Shown here: piece by piece, positions 19,740 through 27,606 of the stretch
How positions within the stretch are numbered: position 1 is the stretch's first letter
Layout of the letters: every line of letters begins with the position of its first letter
NCBI RefSeq assembly: GCF_900116605.1
Contig: NZ_FPBC01000006.1
Span: 62,001-126,000, forward strand
Length of the DNA stretch: 64,000 nucleotides
Reading direction: 5' to 3'
Source: Pseudomonas marincola
GTDB taxonomy: Bacteria > Pseudomonadota > Gammaproteobacteria > Pseudomonadales > Pseudomonadaceae
Program-made: the position numbers and the translations under genes
The notes under the pieces: generated by a model
The model's database searches: none
What the model saw: only the letters and a program-made list of their open reading frames with translations
What the model was told of the DNA's origin: nothing

Positions 19740-20306
19740 ATGTCCACTCTAGAAATGTTTGCCGCTGCACTGGGCGCCTGCGCTGTTTGGCTCACGGTTA
19801 AACAGAACCGCTGGTGCTGGCCAATCGGGCTGATCATGGTGCTGCTCTATACGTGGATCTTTTACGATGCGGCGCTGTATTCGAACATGCTCCTGCAAGG
19901 GGTTTATGCCCTGCTGCAAGGTTACGGCTGGTGGCAGTGGAATCATGGCGGCGACAAGCATCAGGGCGTGAGTGTTTCAGCGTTAACCTGGCGCGGCCTG
20001 ACTGCGAGCCTTGCTTGCGGGGTGGTTGGCGCGACGGTGCTGGGCTATATGATGGCAAACTTCACTGACGCGGCAGCGCCTTGGCAAGACGCCACGCTGA
20101 GCGCCTTCAGTTTGGTTGCACAGGTCCGGATGGCGCAGAAACGTGTCGAGTGCTGGCCGCTGTGGGTATTGCTCGATGTGTTGTTCGTGCTGCTGTTCCT
20201 GCAGCAGGAGTTGTACCTCACAGCGGGCTTGTACGCCGTATTCACCGGTTTGGCCCTGAGTGGCTGGCTGACGTGGCGACGCGATCAACGCGCGGCAACC
20301 GCATGA
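19740..20306 (+). CDS. pnuC: Nicotinamide riboside transporter
   Basis: 188 residues from ATG 19740 (the open frame to 19668 is not conserved). This PnuC-family protein has about seven membrane segments and the typical N-terminal LGACAVWLTVKQNRWCWPIG with the conserved Trp/Asn-rich substrate path. YALLQGYGWWQWNHG is the NxxQxxxW-like family block. It imports nicotinamide riboside by facilitated diffusion. The stop overlaps the next start (ATGA), and that gene is an NR-kinase-like protein. The pair would take up NR and trap it as NMN. Confidence 0.92.
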   Translation: MSTLEMFAAALGACAVWLTVKQNRWCWPIGLIMVLLYTWIFYDAALYSNMLLQGVYALLQGYGWWQWNHGGDKHQGVSVSALTWRGLTASLACGVVGATVLGYMMANFTDAAAPWQDATLSAFSLVAQVRMAQKRVECWPLWVLLDVLFVLLFLQQELYLTAGLYAVFTGLALSGWLTWRRDQRAATA

Positions 20307-20827
20307 AAGTCGTCGTGCTTACCGGCCCCGAGTCCGCCGGCAAAAGCTGGCTAGCCGAGCATCTGCAAACCCAGTTTGGCGGGATCATCGTCGGCGAGTA
20401 CGTGCGTTATTTCATTGACACAGAGTTGCGCGATACCTGCTATGCCGATATTGCCACCATCGCCCGCGGCCAGTTGCAATGGGAAGATGCGGCGCGCGCG
20501 CAACAACCTGAACTGCTGATACTCGATACCCACCTGCTCAGCAATATTCTCTGGAGCCAAGCGCTATTTGCCGATGTTCCGGCTTGGCTTGAGGAAGAAC
20601 TGCTCAGTCGCACCTACGACATGCACCTGCTGCTCGATCCCAACGGGGTGCCGTGGACGGACGACGGCCAGCGTTGTCAGCCGCATATTGCCCAGCGTCA
20701 GGCGTTCTATGACCAGTGCCATCGATGGCTAGAGCAACATCAGCAGCCTTTCAAATGCATCGGGGGCGACTGGCTGAACAGACGCGAGCAGGCCAGCGCG
20801 GCCGTTGCCGCGTTACTCGGTGATTAG
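20303..20827 (+). CDS. Nicotinamide riboside kinase-like P-loop ATPase (NadR C-terminal domain type)
   Basis: 174 residues from ATG 20303, overlapping the pnuC stop by 4 bp. A P-loop GPESAGKS is at residues 8-15. Further landmarks are EYVRYFID (about 33-40), LLILDTHLLSNILWS (Walker B-like) and HLLLDPNGVPWTDDGQR, all matching the kinase domain of NadR. That domain phosphorylates nicotinamide riboside to NMN. The NadR adenylyltransferase and repressor domains are absent. Pairing with PnuC makes the NR-kinase assignment strong. Confidence 0.85.
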   Translation: MKVVVLTGPESAGKSWLAEHLQTQFGGIIVGEYVRYFIDTELRDTCYADIATIARGQLQWEDAARAQQPELLILDTHLLSNILWSQALFADVPAWLEEELLSRTYDMHLLLDPNGVPWTDDGQRCQPHIAQRQAFYDQCHRWLEQHQQPFKCIGGDWLNRREQASAAVAALLGD

Positions 20828-21291
20828 TCAATCACTTCGCCGATCCACGCCAGTGTCAGGCACAGGCTGACGACGCCGGTCAGTGGCGTGCGCAGTGTGG
20901 TGTACCAGCGCGGCGCCAAACCCAAATTCACGGCGCGCACATCGGCCACATACAAGCCGGCGAATGCCAGCAGTAACACCGGCAAGGCCACTATCAGCGG
21001 CATCCCATCGGCAATCGCCAGCCAGCCAAGTAACGGCGGAATGACCGATAGCCCCATCTGGGTTCGCGCATTTTCCTCCGATTCTTCGGCGCGCATGGCC
21101 AGCCCCCAGTGAATCGCGCCCATGAAAGCCAGAATGATCGCCGCGTAATCAAGCAAGGCATTGAGCACCAAGGGTCGCCAGCCAACCGGTACAATCAGAA
21201 AGCCCAATGCGCCGCTAATAAACGGAATAAGCCCTGCGTAACCAAGCACAATCGCCAACATGGGCGGTTTGGTGCTGTCGTATGGATGCAT
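20824..21291 (-). CDS. DUF3429 family membrane protein
   Basis: 155 residues with four or five hydrophobic segments (LGYAGLIPFISGALGF, LLDYAAIILAFMGAIHWGLA, PLIVALPVLLLAFAGLYVAD, LTGVVSLCLTLAW). AIHWGLA in helix 3 is the conserved family feature. Inner-membrane protein of unknown function. It overlaps the convergent NR-kinase gene by 4 bp and diverges from queD. Confidence 0.82.
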   Translation of the reverse strand: MHPYDSTKPPMLAIVLGYAGLIPFISGALGFLIVPVGWRPLVLNALLDYAAIILAFMGAIHWGLAMRAEESEENARTQMGLSVIPPLLGWLAIADGMPLIVALPVLLLAFAGLYVADVRAVNLGLAPRWYTTLRTPLTGVVSLCLTLAWIGEVID

Positions 21292-21473
21292 CGGTCCCTC
21301 CTTCGGTGCACAACTGCTCTGTTTGCAAGGTGCCTGACGTCTGTCTGGCCCAGCCTGCTGGCCTGCGGCGCTGTACAGGCCTGATTCCTATAGATAAGCA
21401 TTGCAAAGATTGGTTCGCACAGGTCTTGAGCTGGTAAAATCTGAACGCAACCCTATTTAATGAGTGAAGTATT

Positions 21474-21830
21474 GTGGAATTGTTCAAAGAGTTCATTTTC
21501 GAAGCAGCGCACCGCTTGCCGCATGTACCCGAAGGCCATAAATGCGGGCGTCTGCACGGCCATTCGTTTCGCGTTGCCGTGTACATCGAAGGTGAAGTGA
21601 ATCCGCATACCGGCTGGATTCGCGACTTCTCGGAAATCAAAGCGATCTTCAAACCGCTTTACGAGCAACTGGACCACAACTACCTGAACGACATTCCCGG
21701 CCTGGAAAACCCCACCAGCGAAGTGCTTTGCCAGTGGATCTGGAAGCAATTGAAACCGCTGCTGCCGGAGCTTTCGCGTATCCGTATCCATGAAACCTGC
21801 ACCAGTGGCTGCGAATACCGCGGCGACTAA
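21474..21830 (+). CDS. queD: 6-carboxytetrahydropterin synthase
   Basis: 118 residues from GTG 21474. It converts 7,8-dihydroneopterin triphosphate to 6-carboxytetrahydropterin in queuosine biosynthesis. Zinc-binding histidines are in [10 protein letters not shown] and [14 protein letters not shown]. The catalytic Cys is in KCGRLHGH. The [24 protein letters not shown] and [16 protein letters not shown] segments complete the fold (quoted in part). Other queuosine genes are not adjacent. No preQ1 riboswitch was recognised upstream. GAGTGAAG 3-10 bases upstream serves as SD. Confidence 0.93.
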   Translation: MELFKEFIFEAAHRLPHVPEGHKCGRLHGHSFRVAVYIEGEVNPHTGWIRDFSEIKAIFKPLYEQLDHNYLNDIPGLENPTSEVLCQWIWKQLKPLLPELSRIRIHETCTSGCEYRGD

Positions 21831-21955
21831 GCTCACTCCCCCCTGCAAAACATACCCGCGTCTGAGCGTAGCGAATGCTGCGCTCGACTGGCCAGCGATT
21901 GATCAACGGCTATATTTAATTAACTGCTCAATTAATTAGTTGGCGGTTAATTTTT

Positions 21956-22591
21956 ATGGTCTCTCCAACCTCGAATGCAGGTCGGCGCCCTGCCGACACT
22001 CAGCTTCAGCGCGAAGATTTACTCATCATCGCCGCCGAAGTCTTTGGCCGTTGCGGCATCAAGGCCAGCAGCCTGCGCTCAATCGCTGTTGAGGCCGGCG
22101 TAACACCTGCCCTGTTCAACTACTACTTCGGTAAAAAATCTGCCTTGGTTAGCGCCGTCGCAGAAGAACTGTTGCTGCCAAAATTGATCGAAATAGCCAA
22201 GCGCATCGAGCAAGCCGATCAACAGCCTGGCGAATTGGCCAGCGTTTTTGTGCGTGAGGTCAGTGCGATGGTTATCAGCAATCCGTGGGTTCCACCGCTG
22301 TGGGTACGCGAAATACTCTGCGAGGGCGGCCTGTTGCGCGAATACATCAGTGGGCGCATGGCCCCAATCCTGCCGCGATTATTGGCTGAACGTTTTGCCC
22401 ACGCGCAACAACGCGGAACGCTTAATCCCTCATTAGATCCAAGGTTGTTGGTGGTCTCGCTGATTGGCCTGACACTGCTGCCGTTCGCTGCCGGGCCGAT
22501 TTGGCGCAACGTATTCGATAACCCGCCGATCAGCCATGAGCAACTCGTTAACCATACCCTCAGTCTGTTGCAACACGGGATGGAGGCCTGA
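21956..22591 (+). CDS. TetR-family regulator of the downstream ABC exporter
   Basis: 211 residues. The N-terminal TetR HTH (about 22-68) shows IIAAEVFGRCGIKASSLRSIA and VTPALFNYYFGKKSALVSAVAE. The C-terminal ligand domain is of the YbiH/CecR type in length. It is the first gene of a four-gene operon (1-bp gap to the adaptor gene, then overlaps), so autoregulation of the exporter is likely. The AT-rich stretch 21911-21950 just upstream, with AATTAATT and imperfect AACTGC/GCGGTT arms around it, is the candidate operator. No clear SD precedes the ATG. Confidence 0.88.
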   Translation: MVSPTSNAGRRPADTQLQREDLLIIAAEVFGRCGIKASSLRSIAVEAGVTPALFNYYFGKKSALVSAVAEELLLPKLIEIAKRIEQADQQPGELASVFVREVSAMVISNPWVPPLWVREILCEGGLLREYISGRMAPILPRLLAERFAHAQQRGTLNPSLDPRLLVVSLIGLTLLPFAAGPIWRNVFDNPPISHEQLVNHTLSLLQHGMEA

Positions 22592-22592
22592 C

Positions 22593-23543
22593 ATGCGTCA
22601 TCGTTCAATTGTTCTGCTCTTTTCGCTAATGCTTCTGGGCTGCGAGCCAGCGCCTCCAGAATTACTCGGCACGCTGGAATGGGATCGCATCACCCTCCCC
22701 GCCGAGTTATCAGAACGGATTACCGCCGAGCATGTAAAAGAAGGTGCGCAGGTTGCGGCTGGTGATTTATTGCTAGAGCTTGACCCACGCCGCCAGGATG
22801 CACGCATTGCGCAGGCCCAGGGCGAATTAAGCCAAAACCGCGCCAAACTGGCAGAGCTAGTCAAAGGCGCAAGGGTTGAGAATATTCAAGCTGCAGAAGC
22901 CACGCTAGAGCAGACCCAGGCCAGCAAACTAGAAGCCGAACGCAACTACGCGCGTCTCGCCACCCTCTACTCACGCAAACAAATTGCCCTCGCCGAACTG
23001 GATAAAGCACGCGCTGCACGAGATGAGGCGCAGGCAGCAACACGTAACGCACGGGCCAATCTTGAAGAACTGACTAACGGCACCCGCATCGAACAAATCC
23101 AGCAAGCGCAAGCTGCACAAGCCACATCTGAAGGCAAGCTACGCGAACTGCAACTGGCGCGTGAACACCTGAGTATGCAGGCGCCGCGCGCAGGAAGAAT
23201 AGACGCCTTACCCTACAAAACCGGCGATCAACCGCCCGCTGGTGCGCAGTTGGTGGTGATGCTAGTCGGCGATGCGCCCTATGCACGGCTGTTCATACCG
23301 GCAAGCCTGCGCACCCAACTAGCAATTGGTGATGAGTTGCAGGTCACAGTGCAAGGCAGCACAAGCTACACCGGTCATGTGCGCAGCATTAGCAGCGACC
23401 CGAGTTTCACCCCGTATTACGCACTCACCGGTGAAGACGCCAGTCGCCTGATGTATCGCGCGGAAGTCGTACTACAAGGCGTTGAAGCCGCGAAGCTGCC
23501 AGCGGGTCTGCCCGTCACAGCCAGGTTGCCTGAACATGAGTGA
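22593..23543 (+). CDS. HlyD-type membrane fusion lipoprotein of an ABC exporter
   Basis: 316 residues from ATG 22593 (GGAGG 6 bases upstream). The N-terminus MRHRSIVLLFSLMLLGCEP is a signal peptide with a lipobox-like LLGC, so the mature protein probably carries lipid on Cys. A split lipoyl domain (about 35-65 and 195-225) flanks a long alpha-helical hairpin (about 68-190, EATLEQTQASKLEAERNYARL and repeats), then a beta-barrel domain. It should bridge the inner-membrane ABC permease and an outer-membrane TolC-type channel; no OMP gene is adjacent. This matches the ybhG-ybhF-ybhSR arrangement, here with one permease. Confidence 0.88.
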   Translation: MRHRSIVLLFSLMLLGCEPAPPELLGTLEWDRITLPAELSERITAEHVKEGAQVAAGDLLLELDPRRQDARIAQAQGELSQNRAKLAELVKGARVENIQAAEATLEQTQASKLEAERNYARLATLYSRKQIALAELDKARAARDEAQAATRNARANLEELTNGTRIEQIQQAQAAQATSEGKLRELQLAREHLSMQAPRAGRIDALPYKTGDQPPAGAQLVVMLVGDAPYARLFIPASLRTQLAIGDELQVTVQGSTSYTGHVRSISSDPSFTPYYALTGEDASRLMYRAEVVLQGVEAAKLPAGLPVTARLPEHE

Positions 23544-24474
23544 CGACGAACTGGTTATCAAGGCACGCAGTCTGACTAAACGTTTCGGCGATTTCACTGC
23601 CGTCGACAGCCTCGACCTGAGCGTTCAACGTTCTGAGGTATTCGGTTTTCTCGGCCCGAATGGCTGCGGCAAATCAACCACCATCCGCATGCTCTGCGGC
23701 CTGCTTCTGCCCAGCGCCGGAGAGATCGAGGTGCTCGGCTACAAGATTCCGCAGGACGCTGAGGCGCTAAAGCGACGTATTGGCTACATGACTCAGAAGT
23801 TCTCGCTATACGAAGACCTCAGCGTGATCGAGAACCTGCAATTTCTGGCCGCGGTTCAGGGCCTTGGCAAGGCGGCTGCACGGGCGCGAATAGACGAATT
23901 GCTGCAGCGTTACTGGCTGACAGATATTCACCAGCAATTGGCTGGAACCCTCAGCGGCGGCCAACGCCAGCGGCTGGCGTTAGCGGGCGCGGTGCTGCAC
24001 AAACCCGATCTGTTGCTACTGGACGAGCCTACCAGCGCGGTCGATCCGCAGTCGCGCCGAGAATTCTGGGACTCGTTGTTCGAGTTAGCCGATGCGGGCA
24101 CCACGCTGCTGGTCTCCACCCATTACATGGATGAGGCCGAGCGCTGCATGCGTCTCGGTTTTCTTGATGCAGGCAAATTGGTCGCGACAGGCAGCCCGAC
24201 TGAGCTGATGGATAATCTGCCAGGGCAGGCGCTGATTCTAGACTGCCAACAGCCGCGACAAGTACAAGCGAGCCTGCGCGACTGCCCTGGCGTGTTGGCC
24301 ACGGCGCAGATCGGCAAGGCGCTGCGCATCCTGATAGACAGCACTGACGCGCAAGAGACGGTGCAGCAGCACCTCAAACAAGCCAACATCAGCGTGCAGA
24401 TCCAGCCAACAGAAGCCAATCTCGAAGACGTGTTTGTTTACGTAACCCACAAGCCTGCCGGGGCGGCATCATGA
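23536..24474 (+). CDS. ABC exporter ATP-binding protein
   Basis: 312 residues from ATG 23536, overlapping the adaptor gene by 8 bp. One DrrA/YbhF-type ABC domain: Walker A GPNGCGKST, Q-loop MTQKFSLYEDLSV, signature LSGGQRQRLA, Walker [14 protein letters not shown], and switch His in STHYMDEAERC. The C-terminal 80 residues form the DUF4162-like extension usual in drug exporters (ending NLEDVFVYVTHK). It energises the ABC-2 permease encoded next. Only one ABC domain is present, whereas E. coli YbhF has two. Confidence 0.9.
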   Translation: MSDDELVIKARSLTKRFGDFTAVDSLDLSVQRSEVFGFLGPNGCGKSTTIRMLCGLLLPSAGEIEVLGYKIPQDAEALKRRIGYMTQKFSLYEDLSVIENLQFLAAVQGLGKAAARARIDELLQRYWLTDIHQQLAGTLSGGQRQRLALAGAVLHKPDLLLLDEPTSAVDPQSRREFWDSLFELADAGTTLLVSTHYMDEAERCMRLGFLDAGKLVATGSPTELMDNLPGQALILDCQQPRQVQASLRDCPGVLATAQIGKALRILIDSTDAQETVQQHLKQANISVQIQPTEANLEDVFVYVTHKPAGAAS

Positions 24475-25550
24475 ATTTGCGACGTCTGGGCGCCATCATC
24501 CTCAAGGAGCTCCGCCAGCTGCGCCGCGACCGGTTAACCTTCGTCATGATCGCGGGTGTGCCGTTGCTGCAATTGGTGTTGTTCGGCTACGCGATAAACA
24601 TGGATGTTCGCGGCATCAATGCAGCCGTGCTCGATCAGGCCAATACGGTCAACTCGCGCGAAATCATTGCCGAGCTGGGCTCAAGCCAGGTGCTCGACTT
24701 GCAGTATCACCTGAGCGCCCCGCAAGAGATCGACGCCCTGCTGCGTCAAGGAAAAATCAGCGCCGCGCTGGTGATTCCGAGCGATTTTGAGCAGCGCCGG
24801 CAAAGCACAGATCGCCCAGCCTTGCAGTTAGTCGTCGATGGCTCCGATCAATCCATTCAGGCCTCAACCCGCCAGCTCGCCGAGTTCCCATTACCCGGTA
24901 CAACGCTGCGCACAAGTATCGAGGTGGTTAACTTCTACAATCCCGAGCGCGAGGCTGCCATCAACACAGTGCCGGGATTACTCGGGGTGATTCTGACCAT
25001 GACCATGGTGATATTTACCGCTGTGGCGCTGGTGCGGGAGCGCGAACATGGCAATCTCGAATTGCTCATTGCCACGCCCGTATCGTCATGGGAATTAACC
25101 ATCGGCAAGGTAATGCCCTTTATCGGCATTGGCCTGATTCAGGTCAGCGTGATCCTGATCGTCGGCAAGTGGTTGTTTGCTGTGCCGATACGTGGCTCTG
25201 TCACTGAACTGTATGTGGCATCACTGCTGTTCATTATCGCCAGCCTCGGCGTCGGCATCTTCATTTCAACGATCACCAGCACCCAGTTTCAGGCCATGCA
25301 AATGGCCTTCTTCTCCTTCTTGCCGCAAATACTGCTGTCCGGTTTCATGTTCCCGTTTGCAGGCATGCCCAAGGCGGCGCAATGGATTGCCGAGCTGATG
25401 CCCCTCACGCACTATTTGCGCCTAACCCGCGGCATCATGCTAAGAGCGGCCAGCTTCTCTGATCTGTGGAGTGAGCTGCTGATCCTGATGGTATTTTGCG
25501 TTGTCCTTTTAGGCTCCGCCACAGCAAGAATAAATAAGCGACTCGACTGA
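24471..25550 (+). CDS. ABC-2 type exporter permease
   Basis: 359 residues, starting in an ATGA overlap with the ATPase gene. TM1 (about 23-45: RLTFVMIAGVPLLQLVLFGYA) is followed by a large periplasmic domain (50-165) and then five membrane helices. The YhhJ/YbhR-type PQILLSGFMFPFAGMPKAAQW segment near the end is the ABC-2 signature. A single permease gene implies a homodimer. Substrate unknown; cationic drugs or organic solvents are typical for the YbhFSR group. The operon ends here; no clean intrinsic terminator follows. Confidence 0.9.
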   Translation: MNLRRLGAIILKELRQLRRDRLTFVMIAGVPLLQLVLFGYAINMDVRGINAAVLDQANTVNSREIIAELGSSQVLDLQYHLSAPQEIDALLRQGKISAALVIPSDFEQRRQSTDRPALQLVVDGSDQSIQASTRQLAEFPLPGTTLRTSIEVVNFYNPEREAAINTVPGLLGVILTMTMVIFTAVALVREREHGNLELLIATPVSSWELTIGKVMPFIGIGLIQVSVILIVGKWLFAVPIRGSVTELYVASLLFIIASLGVGIFISTITSTQFQAMQMAFFSFLPQILLSGFMFPFAGMPKAAQWIAELMPLTHYLRLTRGIMLRAASFSDLWSELLILMVFCVVLLGSATARINKRLD

Positions 25551-25618
25551 CAGGCCAACAGCAGCATGCAGGTTGAGCCTGCACGAGAACTAACGTGCGC
25601 CCATTTCTGCACTGATTA

Positions 25619-25697
25619 CTGTAGTCATGCAGCTTTAGAGCAATGCCACGCCCCAATTTGATCTACAGATGCATAAATGCTATTTTTAGCTCTACAG
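25619..25697. promoter_or_regulatory. Three CTACAG half-sites upstream of the xre/RES operon
   Basis: CTGTAG at 25619-25624 and CTACAG at 25663-25668 and 25692-25697 occur within 100 bp of the antitoxin start. The last two are part of an identical TCTACAGA repeated 29 bp apart. Spaced and inverted half-sites here would suit autorepression by the Xre antitoxin. This is inference. Confidence 0.35.
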
Positions 25698-25717
25698 AAT
25701 CAAACGAGGTGCTAACC

Positions 25718-26122
25718 ATGACTGTAGCCATGCAAGCTCAGGCGCTTTCTAAAAGCCAGTGCACTGCCGGCCTCAGAGCGGCGCTGCGCATTCTCGACAA
25801 GTGGAATGCAACCGGCGAGCAGGTCTGCAAAATCCTGCGGATATCGCGCAGCACCTACACCCGCGCCGGCCAGCAAGACGCAGACTGGGCAGTCAGCCTT
25901 GATGCTGATCAGATGCATCGCATCAGTTTTGTGCTGAATATCCACTCGGCGCTGCGCCTGATATTCGACAACCCCGAGAATCTCTACGGTTTCGCCTCAA
26001 TGGAGAACCACAACCCGTTCTTCAACGGCCGTTCACCGTTAGCCGTCATGGCCCAAGGTGACATGATTTCGCTGTACGAGACCTTTCGCCGCATCGATGC
26101 ATTGCGCGGTGCACAGTGGTAA
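25718..26122 (+). CDS. Xre/MbcA/ParS-type antitoxin
   Basis: 134 residues from ATG 25718 (GAGGT 7 bases upstream; the frame opens at 25643 without conservation). An N-terminal HTH-like segment (ALRILDKWNATGEQVCKILRIS) is followed by the C-terminal toxin-binding domain (RISFVLNIHSALRLIFDN, NPFFNGRSPLAVMAQG), which includes the conserved NxxFxGxxPL motif of DUF2384. It neutralises the RES toxin encoded by the overlapping next gene (7-bp overlap). Autorepression is expected for the family. Confidence 0.9.
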   Translation: MTVAMQAQALSKSQCTAGLRAALRILDKWNATGEQVCKILRISRSTYTRAGQQDADWAVSLDADQMHRISFVLNIHSALRLIFDNPENLYGFASMENHNPFFNGRSPLAVMAQGDMISLYETFRRIDALRGAQW

Positions 26123-26817
26123 CGCTGACCTCGCTGCCACTGACTAAAGGCGAGAGTCTGCAGGCATACCGCCTGGTCAATTCCAAGTTTCCGCCCATTG
26201 GCTTGTTTGACGATGTAGCCGATGCAGAAGACTTCGAGGCGCTCTATCAGATCCAGACGCTCAGCAATCCGCGCCTGCTCAACGAGATAGGCCAGCTTGA
26301 GCTGATAGCCCGCGACCAGATACCGTTTGGCATTCCCGGCTGCTCCTACGCAACAGCGCCCTTCACCCACTTGAATCCGACCGGTTCGCGCTTCAGCAAT
26401 GGCAGCTTCGGCGTGCTCTACCTTGCCGATAACATGGACACCGCAATCGCCGAAGTCCGCTACCACCAAGAGCGTTATTGGTCGAACGTGCACAACCTGA
26501 ATTACGAGCGCTTCGTGTTCAGAGGGCTGACCTGTAATTTCAGCGATGCTGGCATGCGGGACGCCTCAACAGTGCCACTCACAGACCCTATCTACGCCCC
26601 CGACGACTATACCCACGCCAACCAACTGGGCAACGAAGCAAAACGTGCCGCCTGCCCGGGCCTGCGCTACAACTCGGTGCGTGCCCCGGGGCAAATCTGC
26701 TGGGCACTGACTACCCCACGCCCCGTCACCTCAATCATTCAGGCCGCTCATTACGAAATGATCTGGAGCGACAGAATCATCAGCGTTAATCAGGTGACAT
26801 CGCTGGTTGTGGGTTAG
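26116..26817 (+). CDS. RES-domain NAD+-degrading toxin
   Basis: 233 residues from GTG 26116, overlapping the antitoxin gene by 7 bp. The RES domain carries the three name-giving polar residues: Arg in YRLVN (residue 19), Glu in AIAEVRYHQ, and Ser in RYNSVRAPG. GSRFSNGSFGVLYLADNMDTAIAE is the central conserved block (quoted in part). Characterised relatives (MbcT, Res of P. putida) deplete NAD+ by phosphorolysis or hydrolysis and arrest growth. The gene order antitoxin-toxin with overlap is standard for RES-Xre systems. A type II TA module on an otherwise core-like chromosome segment suggests local acquisition. Confidence 0.9.
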   Translation: MVTLTSLPLTKGESLQAYRLVNSKFPPIGLFDDVADAEDFEALYQIQTLSNPRLLNEIGQLELIARDQIPFGIPGCSYATAPFTHLNPTGSRFSNGSFGVLYLADNMDTAIAEVRYHQERYWSNVHNLNYERFVFRGLTCNFSDAGMRDASTVPLTDPIYAPDDYTHANQLGNEAKRAACPGLRYNSVRAPGQICWALTTPRPVTSIIQAAHYEMIWSDRIISVNQVTSLVVG

Positions 26818-26822
26818 TGCGT

Positions 26823-26877
26823 GCGCTTTGATAACATGGAGAATAACTGCTAGCTGTTTTACGAGCCATCAAAGCGC
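26823..26877. terminator. 10-bp inverted repeat between convergent RES and response-regulator genes
   Basis: GCGCTTTGAT at 26823-26832 and ATCAAAGCGC at 26868-26877 are perfect complements separated by 35 bp, starting 5 bp after the RES stop. GGTTTTAAC follows on the + strand. It probably forms a large bidirectional terminator or stem. Confidence 0.45.
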
Positions 26878-26912
26878 GTGGTTTTAACAGAGGGATAGCA
26901 AAACTGCTGGAG

Positions 26913-27566
26913 CTAACGCTCAGACTGCGCATCTCGCAGTTGCAGCGCATCAACCAAACCCGCTGAGATGGCCATACCCACCAAATCAGAAAGCGTTTGC
27001 GCCTGCATGCGCTTCATCACCCGCGAGCGATAGAGATCGATGGTTTTGACACTGATATCCAGCTGCTCGGCCATCTCGCGATTTGTGTAGCCACGCACTA
27101 ACGGCAGCAATACATCACGCTCACGCGGGGTCAGGCTGGCGATGCGCGCCTCCACCGCCTGCAAGCGTGGATCAACCTGTGCCCTCGCGGGGGCACGGCT
27201 CAAGGCCTGCTGCACGCTATCGAGCAGCAACTGTTCGTTGTATGGCTTTTCGATGAAGTCCACGGCACCGGCACGGAAGGCGCGCACCACGATGGGCACA
27301 TCGGCATGCCCACTGACGAAGATCACTGGCATCTCAATGCCGCGCGCGAGCATGCTGTCCTGCACATTGAGCCCGCCCATGCCCGGCATCCGCACATCCA
27401 ACAGCACACAGCCTCGGCTCTGTTCATCACAGGCATCGAGAAACGCCTGCCCACTGGTAAACGGCAATGCCTTGAGTCCCACCGACTCCAGCAGCCAAAC
27501 GGTTGAGTCGAGCATGCCCTGGTCATCGTCGACCACATAAACCTGGTGTTGCATTTGCAGGCTCAT
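26913..27566 (-). CDS. FixJ/NarL-type response regulator
   Basis: 217 residues. The receiver domain (1-125) has the acidic pocket DDD at 13-15, phospho-acceptor Asp57 in CVLLDVRMPGMGG, and Lys in FIEKPY. The C-terminal LuxR-type HTH (about 145-205) shows LTPRERDVLLPLVRGYTNREMAEQLDISVKTIDLYRSRVMKRM (in parts). It is the partner of the histidine kinase encoded 40 bp upstream. FixJ/StyR/TodT relatives activate catabolic operons, and the divergent acyl-CoA ligase operon is the obvious target. Confidence 0.92.
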   Translation of the reverse strand: MSLQMQHQVYVVDDDQGMLDSTVWLLESVGLKALPFTSGQAFLDACDEQSRGCVLLDVRMPGMGGLNVQDSMLARGIEMPVIFVSGHADVPIVVRAFRAGAVDFIEKPYNEQLLLDSVQQALSRAPARAQVDPRLQAVEARIASLTPRERDVLLPLVRGYTNREMAEQLDISVKTIDLYRSRVMKRMQAQTLSDLVGMAISAGLVDALQLRDAQSER

Positions 27567-27606
27567 GCCCCGCTCCTTTTATTGTTATGCATCCACTGTG
27601 TTGCAA

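Noticed and set aside
21302..21473. Possible preQ1 riboswitch before queD
   Set aside because: No C-rich loop/A-rich tail pattern of preQ1-I was seen, and QueD here is isolated from transport genes.
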